Shown here: piece after piece, positions 28,488-37,065 of the stretch
How the letters are laid out: each line of letters starts with the position of its first letter
Numbering within the stretch: position 1 is the stretch's first letter
Origin: VAZQ01 sp963827585
Lineage (GTDB): Bacteria; Pseudomonadota; Alphaproteobacteria; Rhizobiales; Xanthobacteraceae
Direction of reading: 5' to 3'
Assembly (NCBI GenBank): GCA_963827585.1
Contig: CAWHCK010000060.1
Span: forward strand, 248,001 to 312,000
DNA length: 64,000 nucleotides
The notes under the pieces: generated by a model
Databases searched by the model: none
Told to the model about the DNA's origin: nothing
Seen by the model: the letters and a program-made list of their open reading frames with translations, nothing else
Made by a program: the position numbers and the translations under genes

Positions 28488-28583
28488 GCATTCCGTGGAA
28501 TCGAGGAAAATCATACGTCCTGATATACGCCGGTCGCTGATCACGTGAGCCAAGAAGCCGGAAAGCGCTATCGTTCTGCGATC

Positions 28584-29136
28584 ATGTTCACCGGTCACAT
28601 GGTGGATCTGCCGAGCAGGAACTCGCGTTCGGTTTCCTCCTGCCATGGAAGCAGCGGCTTCGCGCGAGATTGCGGCGGCGATCGACCGGCAGCTTGAGCA
28701 AGTCGATGCCAGCGAAGTCATCGCCATCAGCAGCCTTGCGCGCGGAGGTGACATCCTCTTTCAAGAACACGCCGCGACGCGTCATATTGAGTCCAACATC
28801 GTCTTACCCTTCGAGCCCCGAGTGTTCGTCAAAGAGTCGGTTATTGGAGTGCCAACAGGCGATTGGGAGGCGCGTTTCTGGCACATCTGGAATCGCACAC
28901 CTTGGAAGCAGCGGGAAGTCCTTACAACGGCGTCCAATGAGAATGCATACGAGTGGTGCAATCAGCGTCAGCTCGAGATCGCCCAGCAAATGTCCGAAGA
29001 GATCACTCTTATCGCGCTGTTCGATGGAACCGCGGACGGCGCAGGCGGTACCCGCGACCTGATTCAGCGTGTGCGGAAAGCCGACGGGCATATAAGCCTC
29101 ATTGATACGAACGGGCTTCGCGCAAGTGGAAATTGA
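28584..29136 (+). CDS. SLOG-like nucleotide-binding protein (frameshifted near the start)
   Basis: The likely product begins MFTGHMVDLPSRN at 28584 and, after a frame change near 28620, continues RFPPAMEAAASREIAAAI in the frame that ends at 29136, about 184 residues. Features I associate with a SLOG/LOG-type Rossmann family are the opening TGHMVD, SLARGGDILFQEHA with its glycine-rich turn, NIVLPFEPRVFVKESV, NAYEWCNQ and ALFDGTADGAGGT. SLOG domains bind nucleotides, and in Thoeris ThsA one senses the product of a TIR enzyme. It lies right after the patatin gene, so it is a candidate sensor for that effector. The family call is from pattern memory and needs profile searching. Confidence 0.55.
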
Positions 29137-29166
29137 GTGCATCTTTTCGACCCGGATTTTGTCGGC

Positions 29167-29395
29167 TCATTCCTTGTCGATCTCGGGCATGTCGTCGGGG
29201 TAGCCGGCGACGCGCATCCGTCGGGCCTGAGTTTCGCCGCGTCGGCCAGGCGTGTGCACGCCTCCACGAGAAGATCCTTCGCCGACATCGTCCCGAATGG
29301 GCGTCCCAGATGCGGGCGGTCTGGTCAAATGACGCCGTGACGATGCGTTTGCTCTGCTGGGGCGTGCGCAGCGCCGAATGCTCGACGGAATGAAG
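29167..29395 (-). pseudogene. Remnant of a third WD40/TIR-type gene
   Basis: On the minus strand, residues KRIVTASFDQTARIWDA match one WD40 blade. They are followed in shifted frames by MSAKDLLVEACTRLADAAKL and RMRVAGYPDDMPEIDKE. The last two match the C-terminal tail of the TIR-nSTAND-WD40 protein (NLLIETCARRLGRLSKLT and MRLAGYPDSALEID). Three different frames are needed within about 230 bases and no upstream propeller or TIR survives, so it is a decayed end of a paralogue in opposite orientation. Confidence 0.7.
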
Positions 29396-29563
29396 CGGGG
29401 ATTTGATGGCATACGTGTTGAAGATGCGCTCGCTAATCGAACGGAATACCGGTCAGATGGTAGCGATGCTTGTTGCTCCATATCCGAATAGCGGCATCGC
29501 CAAGTTCGAGAACATCTTAGAAACGGCCTGCAAAACGCGAAGGCGCAATCGATGCTAAGTAGT

Positions 29564-29640
29564 TGGCGCGCCCGAAGAGATTCGAACTCCTGACCCCCAA
29601 ATTCGTAGTCTGGTGCTCTATCCAGCTGAGCTACGGGCGC
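29564..29640 (-). tRNA. tRNA-Arg (anticodon ACG)
   Basis: Read on the minus strand, the gene starts GCGCCCGTAGCTCAGCTGG and ends CGGGCGCG followed by an encoded CCA. The acceptor stem pairs perfectly (GCGCCCG / CGGGCGC), the anticodon loop is CTACGAA (anticodon ACG), and the T arm contains GGAGTTCGAATCTC. The 3' end points toward the TIR/patatin region at lower coordinates, the usual geometry for an island inserted at a tRNA gene. Confidence 0.95.
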
Positions 29641-29758
29641 TTGTTGCGCATCGCGCGGGAGAGGTTCCCGAGGCGACCAAGGCCGCCGGCAACGCCGCCT
29701 TAGCTATAGATTTCACCCCCCATTGGCAAGTTTGGTTGCTCCCGCGCCGGCCGCCCCC

Positions 29759-31228
29759 TCACGCCCGCGCGCGCGTGCCGCGGCGGGTGTCGAGCTCGAC
29801 CGCCCGGTCCGGGATGGTGAGGCGGAAGGTCGCCCCGATGGTGCCCTCGACCAGGCGGACCTCGCCGCCATGGGCGCGCACCAGCTCGGCCACGATGGCG
29901 AGGCCGAGCCCGACGCTGCCGGTGCGGGTCGAGCCCTGGAAGGCCTCGAACAGGTGCGCGCGGGCGCGCTCCGAAAGCCCCGGGCCGGTGTCGGACACCT
30001 CGATCACCGCGACGGCGCCCTCGCGCCGGCCGGTGATGCGGACCTGGTCGCGCCCGGGATCCTTGGCGTCGCGGCTCTCGAACGCCTGCACCGCGTTGCG
30101 CGCCAGATTGAGCAGGATGCGGAACAGCTGGTCGGGATCGGCGTCGACCACGAGGTCGCGCTCGACCGCGCTGATCCAGCGCACCGGCACGCCGCCGTCG
30201 AGCCCCAAGGTCTCGCGCACATCCTCGACCAGGGGCTCGAGCGCGACCGGGCGGCGGTCGGGCGGCGGCTCCTGCACCCGGCCATAGGACAAGGTCGACT
30301 GGCAGAACGCGATGGCGCGCTCGAGCGCAACCATGAGCTTGGGCGCAAAGCGCTGCACGTGCGGGTCGGAAATCTTCGCCAGCCGCTCGGAAAAGAGCTG
30401 CGCCGAGGAGAGCAGGTTGCGCAGGTCATGGTTGATCTTGGACACCGCCAGTCCGAGCGCGGCGAGATGGTTCTTCTGCTGCAGCAGGTTGGCGAGATCG
30501 AGCTGCATGGCGGCGAGCTCGCGCTCGGCGGTGCCGACCTCGTCGGTGCGATCCGATGCCGCGATGATGCGCGCGGGATTTTCCGGCTCGGCGCGGAACG
30601 CCACCATGTTGGCGGTCATGCGCCGCATCGGCCGCACCAGCAGGACATGCAGCGCGAGGTAGACCAGCGCCGCCGTGATCGCGGAAATGAGCAGCGACAG
30701 GATCAGGATGCGGATGGAGAAGCCCACCATCGCCTCGCGCAGCGGCGCCTCGTCGAGCACGATCTCGACGAAGTCGCCGCCCATGGGCGCGGGGCCGACC
30801 AGGCGCATGACGTCGCGGTCGTCGCATGCCAACGTTCGGAAGGCGTCGATGATGGCGCGGTGCCAGGACATGTCGCGCATGTCGATGTCCTGGTTGATCG
30901 CCGGCGGCATGTCCGAGACCGCGAGCAGCCGCCGCTGCTGGTCCATTTTCACCGCGACCGCGCGGGCGCCGATGCTGCCCAGAATCTCGCGCGCGACCGT
31001 CTCGGGGACGATCCCGTTCGGCGCGGTCTCGAACACCAGCGCCGCGGTATAGGCGTCGGAGAGCCGGTCGTTGAGCCAGTTCAGGCGATAGTTGGCGATC
31101 GAGGGCACATAGATCAGCACCTCCGCGATCATCACGAACAACAGCGTGAGAACGAGGAGCTTGCCCGAAAGGCCCATGCGCGCGCACACGCGCTTCGATC
31201 CGTCCGCCGCAGCGGGTTGATCGGTCAT
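29759..31228 (-). CDS. Sensor histidine kinase
   Basis: The product of about 490 residues has two membrane helices (LLVLTLLFVMIAEVLIYVPS near the N-terminus and ILILSLLISAITAALVYLAL near 175) around a periplasmic domain, then a HAMP-like linker. The kinase core has the phospho-acceptor H in SKINHDLRNLLSS, the N box LLNLARNAVQAF, and the nucleotide-binding boxes DTGPGL and GLGLAI. No response regulator gene is adjacent, so it is an orphan here. Two starts are possible: 31246 (GTG) or 31228 (ATG); neither has a strong binding site. The signal it senses is not evident. Confidence 0.9.
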   Translation of the reverse strand: MTDQPAAADGSKRVCARMGLSGKLLVLTLLFVMIAEVLIYVPSIANYRLNWLNDRLSDAYTAALVFETAPNGIVPETVAREILGSIGARAVAVKMDQQRRLLAVSDMPPAINQDIDMRDMSWHRAIIDAFRTLACDDRDVMRLVGPAPMGGDFVEIVLDEAPLREAMVGFSIRILILSLLISAITAALVYLALHVLLVRPMRRMTANMVAFRAEPENPARIIAASDRTDEVGTAERELAAMQLDLANLLQQKNHLAALGLAVSKINHDLRNLLSSAQLFSERLAKISDPHVQRFAPKLMVALERAIAFCQSTLSYGRVQEPPPDRRPVALEPLVEDVRETLGLDGGVPVRWISAVERDLVVDADPDQLFRILLNLARNAVQAFESRDAKDPGRDQVRITGRREGAVAVIEVSDTGPGLSERARAHLFEAFQGSTRTGSVGLGLAIVAELVRAHGGEVRLVEGTIGATFRLTIPDRAVELDTRRGTRARA

Positions 31229-31253
31229 TCCATTGAGTCCCTGCACCCCTAGC

Positions 31254-32684
31254 TCAGCCGAAGCGGCGCAGCCAAGCGATGACGCGCCGTACCCAACTGC
31301 TGGTCAGACTAGGGGTGAAATAGGTGATGGCGGCGCGTTTTCCAATCTCCGCCAGCGTGGGATAAGGCACTATGATACCCGCCAGGGCGCGGATATTGAG
31401 CCCCTGGCTGACGGCGAGCGTCCAGGTGGTGATGAGCTCACCGGCCCCTGCGCCCACGATCGTGGCGCCCGAGCACCTTGCCCCTGCGTGTTGGTTATGA
31501 CCTTGATATGTCCTGCCGTTTCGCGCTCGGCCTGGGCGCGGTCGTTCTCGTGATAGGGCCAACGCAACACCCGCATGGCGAGCCGGCGCTTGCGCGCGTC
31601 GGCCTCGGTGAGCCCGACCTGGGCAAGCTCGGGGTCGGTGAAGGTCACTCTGGGAACGAGGCCGTCATTGACCTTCACCGGCAGGCGAAAGAGCGCATTC
31701 CGGATGACGAGCCCGGCATGATAGTTGGCGAGGTGGGTGAATTGCCCCCTGCCCGCGACGTCGCCGATGGCATAGACCCGCCGGTTGGCGGTCTTAAGCC
31801 CGCGGTTCACCCGGATGCCGCCACGGTCGGTGGCGATGCCGGCGCGATCGAGGGCAAGACCATCCACGTTCGCCTTGCGGCCGGTCGCGACCAGGAGGTG
31901 GCTGCCTTCGATCGTCTGCTCGCCGTCGGGGCCGCGGACCACGACCTCGAGCCGCGCGCCCGCCGCGCCTACGCCCACGACGCTCACCCCGCTGCGAAGG
32001 TCCACGCCCTCGCGCGCGAGCGCATCGAGCACGACGCCGGCGCATTCGATGTCTTCATGCGCGAGCGGCTGCGCCGCCTCCAGCACCGTGACCGCGGCAC
32101 CCAAGGCGGCGAAACGCCTGGGCAAGCTCGAGGCCGATCGGGCCCGCGCCGATGACGATGAGGTGGTCCGGCCGCGTGGTGAGATCGAAGATGGTCTCGT
32201 TGGTGAGGTAAGGGACGGTCTCGAGCCCCGGGATGGGCGGAAGCGACGGCGAGGACCCCGTCGCGATGACGAAGCGCCGCGCCTTGATCTCGGTCCCGTC
32301 GCCGACCACCACGGTCCTGCGGTCCTTGAAGCGCGCAGAATCTTCGATCACGCGCACCCCGAGGCCGGTGAACCGCTCCTTCGAATCGTTGGGCGCGATC
32401 GCGGCGATGACGTCCTGCACGTGGGCGTGGACCTTGCCGAAATCGACGTTCGCCGGTCCCGCCGATATCCCGAAGGCGCGCGCCTCGGCGATCGCGCGGG
32501 CGCGGTTGCCGGCGGCGATCAGCGATTTCGAGGGGACGCAGCCGGTGTAGAGGCAATCGCCGCCCAGCCTGCCCTTCTCGACCAGCACGACCGAAACGCC
32601 GAAGGCGGCAGCCGCGGCTGCGACCGACAGCCCGCCCGAGCCCGCGCCGATGACGCAGATATCCGGTGTCAGAATGTCCGCCAT
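31254..32684 (-). CDS. MerA/lipoamide-dehydrogenase-like flavoprotein (frameshifted)
   Basis: The N-terminus has the FAD-binding fold (CVIGAGSGGLSVAAAAA), the redox pair C44 and C49 in GGDCLYTGCVPSKS, and the second dinucleotide fold LIVIGAGPIGLELAQAF. The remainder of the enzyme, including YAIGDVAGRGQFTHLANY, is in two other frames: shifts lie near 32110 and near 31465. Joined length is about 476 residues. The C-terminal active-site segment reads PYPTLAEI, where classic disulfide reductases have His-Pro-Thr; this is usual in the branch that travels with TVP38 proteins, and such a gene lies just upstream here. It transfers electrons from NAD(P)H to an unknown acceptor. ATG at 32684 is the best start because it directly precedes the FAD fold. 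Confidence 0.8.
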
Positions 32685-32750
32685 GCCTGTCCCACGGTCG
32701 CTCCGTCTCGCACCTGTGACCGCGAACCTTATTGCACGTTTTGTCCATCG

Positions 32751-32839
32751 GTCATTGCCGAGCTTGACCCGGCAATCCATCCGCTTCGCGAAAATCTTGC
32801 GAAGAAGGATGGACCCGCGGGTCAAGCCCGCGGGTGACG
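32751..32839. repeat. GC-rich palindromic intergenic repeat, second copy
   Basis: The element runs from GTCATTGCCGAGCTTGACCC to GGGTCAAGCCCGCGGGTGAC, with internal TTCGCGAA- and GAAGGATGGA-type arms. It closely resembles 9835-9931 and the right half of 38896-39053. It lies between the flavoprotein and the TVP38 gene. Confidence 0.75.
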
Positions 32840-32882
32840 CACGTGGAAGTCGAGCGATCGGTCAAATTAGCGGGACCACGGT

Positions 32883-33698
32883 TTACCCCGACGCGCGGGT
32901 GGCGCGCGAGCGCGCGCGCAGGCGTTTCACAACGACCGGAACGAGCGCCAGAACACCGAGTGCCGCCAGCGCGGCGAGGAGTTCCGGCGTGAGCGCGCTG
33001 TCCATGTGGAACATCAGCCGGCAGTCGGAGCGCCCGGCGGCGAGGCAGGACCGGTAGGCCGCTTGCTGGGCGGCGATCACGCTGTCGAGGCCGGCGCCGA
33101 CGAAGGCGAAGGTGAAGGTGGCGGGGATGATGCCGAGCGCGGTCGCCGCCGCAAAGGTCGCCAGTCGAACCCCGGCGAGCGCCGCCACCAGGTTGATCGC
33201 CCAGAACGGGAAGATCGGCACCAGCCGCAGGAACAGCAGATAGCTGAAGGCGTCGTCGCGAAAGCCTTGCGCAAGCTTTTCCGCCAGCGGACCCGCGCGG
33301 CGCACGAGATGTTCGCCGATCGCGCTCTTGGCGATCAAGAAGATGGAAATCGCTCCGATGGTCGCGCCCGCCATCGCCGCCGCACCCCCAAGAATCCCGC
33401 CGAACAGAATCCCGCCGATCACGGTGAGGTAGAATCCGACCGGGACCGACAGCGCGACCGCCGCGATGTAGAGGACGACGTAGGCCGCAACCGCGGACGC
33501 TTCGTGCGTCGCGATGAAATCCTGCAGCGCCTCGTGATGGCGGACGAGCGTCTCGAACGAGACCTGCCGATGCCAGCCGAGCGCCACGACGCCGACCGAG
33601 ATGACGGCAATGACGGCCAGCGGCACGAGGCGCCGCAGCGACAATTTGGGGCACGCGGCGCCGGCGGTGCGAGATGACGGGCCGTTCTTGGCGGTCAT
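32883..33698 (-). CDS. TVP38/TMEM64 family membrane protein
   Basis: The 271-residue product has about six membrane helices and the DedA/VTT-type core: SVPVGFYLTVIGGILFGGILG and the conserved FLRLVPIFPFWAINLVAALAGV. Members of this family are thought to scramble or move lipids or to help import small solutes. The gene is just upstream of the MerA-like flavoprotein on the same strand, a pairing often seen. The two may act together in membrane redox or detoxification; that is inference. Confidence 0.9.
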   Translation of the reverse strand: MTAKNGPSSRTAGAACPKLSLRRLVPLAVIAVISVGVVALGWHRQVSFETLVRHHEALQDFIATHEASAVAAYVVLYIAAVALSVPVGFYLTVIGGILFGGILGGAAAMAGATIGAISIFLIAKSAIGEHLVRRAGPLAEKLAQGFRDDAFSYLLFLRLVPIFPFWAINLVAALAGVRLATFAAATALGIIPATFTFAFVGAGLDSVIAAQQAAYRSCLAAGRSDCRLMFHMDSALTPELLAALAALGVLALVPVVVKRLRARSRATRASG

Positions 33699-33863
33699 GG
33701 CTGACCTTTGGGCATGATCCGGGTGGATCGACAGGGGGCCGCGACCGCCGCGGTGGCCGATGGCATGAACGGGCCGATCTTAGCCGAGCATCGAGCGCGA
33801 AAACGCCGTTTCACCGTTTTTTGACGCTCGCTCACGCGCTTGTGCCGCCGCCGTGGCCTCGCA

Positions 33864-33892
33864 TTGACGAGCAAGGGCGCCCCCCGTATAAG
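33864..33892 (+). promoter_or_regulatory. Predicted sigma-70 promoter for rpmH-rnpA-yidC-engB
   Basis: TTGACG at 33864-33869 and TATAAG at 33887-33892 are separated by exactly 17 bases, close to the housekeeping consensus. The rpmH start codon lies about 113 bases downstream, leaving a leader of about 105 bases. Confidence 0.7.
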
Positions 33893-34004
33893 CCGCGGGA
33901 TTTCGGTCGCGGCGATCCGGGAGGCCAAGGCTCGAGCGGCCGGCCCTCGTGCGCCGTGCGAGCGAGCCACCCCATCTCCATGCTGCGGCCAGCGGAGAAC
34001 GCCC

Positions 34005-34139
34005 GTGAAACGGACCTATCAACCTAGCAAGCTGGTGCGCAAGCGCCGTCACGGGTTTCGCGCCCGCATGGCGACCAAGGGCGGTCGAAGAGTCGTCGCC
34101 GCGCGGCGCGCGCGCGGACGCAAGCGGCTCAGTGCCTGA
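34005..34139 (+). CDS. rpmH: Ribosomal protein bL34
   Basis: The 44-residue product MKRTYQPSKLVRKRRHGF... ending GRKRLSA is the complete L34 protein of the large ribosomal subunit. It starts with GTG, with GGAGA seven bases before it. It is the first gene of the classical rpmH-rnpA-yidC group. Confidence 0.97.
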   Translation: MKRTYQPSKLVRKRRHGFRARMATKGGRRVVAARRARGRKRLSA

Positions 34140-34169
34140 CGCCTGCCGCGGCACGGCCGGCGTCGCCCC

Positions 34170-34499
34170 ATGGAGCGCCTCAGGCAACGTGCCGATTTCC
34201 TGGCCGCCGCAGGCGGCGCCAAGGCCCCGACTGCGGCTTTCGTCCTGCAAGCGCGCAAGCGAGCGGACGGCGGTCCGGTCCGGGTCGGCTTCACGGTGTC
34301 GAGAAAGGTCGGGACTGCCGTCGAGCGCAATCGGGTGCGACGCCGTCTCAAGGAAATCGTGAGGCTTTCGGCCGCGACTGGTCTTTCGTGCGGCCATGAT
34401 TATGTCTTGATCGGACGGCGGGCCGCCTTGTCGCTGCCATTCGAGCAAATCACCGAGGATTTCAAGCGCGCGCTGCGGCGGCTGCGAGTTCCCAAATGA
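34170..34499 (+). CDS. rnpA: Ribonuclease P protein component
   Basis: The 109-residue basic protein carries the RNase P signature VSRKVGTAVERNRVRRRLKE, in the family's usual position. It binds RNase P RNA and assists tRNA 5' maturation. It lies 30 bases after rpmH and its stop overlaps the yidC start (ATGA), so the genes are translationally coupled. Confidence 0.95.
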   Translation: MERLRQRADFLAAAGGAKAPTAAFVLQARKRADGGPVRVGFTVSRKVGTAVERNRVRRRLKEIVRLSAATGLSCGHDYVLIGRRAALSLPFEQITEDFKRALRRLRVPK

Positions 34500-36394
34500 C
34501 CGACCAAAAGAACACAATCCTCGCCATCGTGCTCTCCGCGCTGGTGCTGATCGGATGGCAGATCTACTTCGGCATCCCCCAGATGGAGAAGCAGAAGCAG
34601 GTCCAGCAGCAGCAGGCGCAGCAGCAGGTGCAGCAACAGCAGCCCGGCGCGCCCCCGCAGCCCGGTGCGCCCCCGCAGCCGTCGACGGCGCCATCGCAGC
34701 CGGTGCCGGGAACCGCGCCGCAAGCGCCCGGCCAACCGAGCACGGCGCCCGGCCAGGTCCTCAGCCGGGCAGCCGCGCTCGCCGCCTCCCCACGTCTGCG
34801 CATCGAAACCCCGAGCCTTGCCGGCTCGATCGCGCTCAAGGGCGGCCGGATCGACGACCTGTCCCTGATCAAGTACCGCGAGACCGTGGATCCCCACTCG
34901 CCCCCGATCGTGCTGCTCGCACCCTCGGGTAGTCCGCATCCGTTCTATGCCGAATACGGCTGGACGCCGCCGAGCGGTTCTGCGTTGAAACTGCCCGGTC
35001 CGGAGACCTTGTGGCAGCAGCAGGGAGCGGGTGCGCTGTCGGTCGGCCGGCCGGTGACGCTCGTCTACGACAATGGCGAGGGGCTCGAATTCCGCCGCAC
35101 CATTGCGGTCGACGACAAATACCTCTTCACCATCAAGGACGAAGTCGTCAACAAAGGCGCGGCGCCGGTCACGCTTTATCCTTATGGGCTGATCTCGCGC
35201 CACGGCACGCCCGAGACGCTCGGTTACTACATCCTGCACGAGGGCCTGATCGGCGTGTTCGGCGACAAGGGCCTGCAGGAAGAGACCTACGCCAATATCG
35301 AGAAGCAGAAGGCCATTTCCTTTGCCGCCACCAATGTGTGGCTCGGCATCACCGACAAGTATTGGGCCGCGACGCTGCTTCCCGACACCAAGACCCGCGT
35401 CGATGCGAAGTTTTCGGCGGGCACGACCGGCAACAACGTCAAGACCTACCAGACCGACTATCTCGGCCCCGCCCTGACCGTCGCGCCGGGGGGAACCGCT
35501 GGCGTCGACGGGCACCTCTTCGCCGGGGCCAAGGAGGTCGACGTCGTCGACAAGTACGACCAGGAGCTCAAGCTCAACCGCTTCGAGCTGTTGATCGACT
35601 GGGGCTATTTCTACTTCATCACCAAGCCGCTGTTCCTGGCGATGGACTGGATCTATCGCCATACCGGAAATTTCGGCGTCGCCATCCTGATCATCACGGT
35701 GATCATCAAGTTCTTCTTCTTCCCGCTCGCCAACAAGTCCTACGCCTCGATGGCGAAGATGAAGGCGGTGCAGCCGGAGATGATGGCGATCCGCGATCGC
35801 TATGCCGACGACAAGGCGAAGCAGCAACAGGCGATGATGGAGCTCTACAAGAAGGAGAAGATCAATCCCATCTCCGGCTGCCTGCCGATCCTCATCCAGA
35901 TCCCGGTCTTCTTCGCGCTCTACAAGGTGCTGTTCGTCACCATCGAGATGCGGCACGCCCCGTTCTTCGGCTGGATCAAGGACCTCGCCGCGCCGGATCC
36001 GACCACGATCTTCAACCTGTTCGGGCTCATTCCCTGGGACCCCTCGCAGGTGCCGCTACTCGGTCCGTTCCTGATGCTCGGCATCTGGCCGCTCATCATG
36101 GGCGTGACCATGTGGTTCCAGATGAAGCTCAATCCGCCGCCGCCCGATCCGACGCAGGCGATGATCTTCAACTACATGCCGATCATCTTCACCTTCATGC
36201 TGGCGAGCTTTCCGGCCGGGCTGGTGATCTACTGGGCCTGGAACAACACGCTCTCGGTCGCGCAGCAGAGTGCGATCATGCACAAGCACGGCGCCAAGAT
36301 CGAGCTGTGGGACAATCTCAAGGCCGCATGGGAAGGCCTGAAGGGCCTTTTCAAAAAAAAAAGTGACCCAGGCGTAAGCGGCTCGTCGTCATGA
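34496..36394 (+). CDS. yidC: Membrane protein insertase YidC
   Basis: The 632-residue protein has the long form typical of proteobacteria: an N-terminal helix (NTILAIVLSALVLIGWQIYF), a Gln/Pro-rich linker, a large periplasmic beta domain, and the insertase core from about 370 with FGVAILIITVIIKFFFFPLA, NPISGCLPILIQIPVFFALY and the final helices. It places proteins into the inner membrane with or without Sec. The N-terminal linker has a tract of glutamines and PPQPGAP repeats at the DNA level. It overlaps rnpA and engB by four bases on each side. Confidence 0.97.
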   Translation: MTDQKNTILAIVLSALVLIGWQIYFGIPQMEKQKQVQQQQAQQQVQQQQPGAPPQPGAPPQPSTAPSQPVPGTAPQAPGQPSTAPGQVLSRAAALAASPRLRIETPSLAGSIALKGGRIDDLSLIKYRETVDPHSPPIVLLAPSGSPHPFYAEYGWTPPSGSALKLPGPETLWQQQGAGALSVGRPVTLVYDNGEGLEFRRTIAVDDKYLFTIKDEVVNKGAAPVTLYPYGLISRHGTPETLGYYILHEGLIGVFGDKGLQEETYANIEKQKAISFAATNVWLGITDKYWAATLLPDTKTRVDAKFSAGTTGNNVKTYQTDYLGPALTVAPGGTAGVDGHLFAGAKEVDVVDKYDQELKLNRFELLIDWGYFYFITKPLFLAMDWIYRHTGNFGVAILIITVIIKFFFFPLANKSYASMAKMKAVQPEMMAIRDRYADDKAKQQQAMMELYKKEKINPISGCLPILIQIPVFFALYKVLFVTIEMRHAPFFGWIKDLAAPDPTTIFNLFGLIPWDPSQVPLLGPFLMLGIWPLIMGVTMWFQMKLNPPPPDPTQAMIFNYMPIIFTFMLASFPAGLVIYWAWNNTLSVAQQSAIMHKHGAKIELWDNLKAAWEGLKGLFKKKSDPGVSGSSS

Positions 36395-37065
36395 GCGGCC
36401 CGGAGGCAGCCGTCTCTGCCTCGCCCTTGCCCCGCGCGGACTTCGAAGCCGGCCGCAAGCTGTTCGCGGGTGACTGGCAATTCGTCGCCGCCGCGGGCTC
36501 GCTCGCGGCACTGCCGCCGATGCGCGGCATCGAGGTCGCCTTTGCCGGACGATCCAATGTCGGCAAGTCGAGCCTGATCAACGCGCTCACCGGCCGCCGC
36601 GCGCTCGCGCGCACGTCGCACACGCCCGGCCGTACCCAGGAGCTGATCTTCTTCACCGGGCCGTCGCAGCTCACCCTGGTCGACATGCCGGGCTACGGCT
36701 ACGCTGCCGCCTCCAAGGCGAAGATCAAGGCCTGGACCGCACTGATCCATGCCTTTCTCCAGGGGCGTGCCAACCTCGCGCGGGTCTATCTCCTCATCGA
36801 CGCCCGCCATGGGCTCAAGCCGGTCGACGAGGAGGTGCTCGAAACTTTGGACAAGGCTGCGGTCAACTGCCAGGTCGTGCTGACCAAGGCCGACGCGACC
36901 AAGACATCCGACCTCGCGGCCGTGGTCGCTGCAACGGCAGCGGCGCTCGCCAAGCATCCCGCGGCTCACCCGGAGCTGCTGGTGACCTCGGCGCGGACGG
37001 ACGCAGGCATCCCCGAGCTGCGATCGGCCGTTGCGCGGCTCGTCAGGGAGCGCGGCGGCGCCTAA
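36391..37065 (+). CDS. engB: Ribosome biogenesis GTPase EngB (YihA/YsxC)
   Basis: The 224-residue product has the G1 loop GRSNVGKSSLI, the G2 region RTSHTPGRTQ, G3 DMPGYGYA, G4 TKAD and the family's usual length. It helps assemble the large ribosomal subunit. It overlaps yidC by four bases. In many relatives argB follows at once; here three genes on the opposite strand come between. Confidence 0.95.
   Translation: MSGPEAAVSASPLPRADFEAGRKLFAGDWQFVAAAGSLAALPPMRGIEVAFAGRSNVGKSSLINALTGRRALARTSHTPGRTQELIFFTGPSQLTLVDMPGYGYAAASKAKIKAWTALIHAFLQGRANLARVYLLIDARHGLKPVDEEVLETLDKAAVNCQVVLTKADATKTSDLAAVVAATAAALAKHPAAHPELLVTSARTDAGIPELRSAVARLVRERGGA

Noticed and set aside
29407..29556. Short plus-strand frame (MAYVLKMRSLIERN...) near the tRNA
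   Set aside because: It has no recognisable family and lies in the decayed WD40 region, so chance is likely.
12978..29640. Integrase, transposase or direct attachment repeat marking the island
   Set aside because: None was seen by eye. The left boundary of the island therefore remains undefined.
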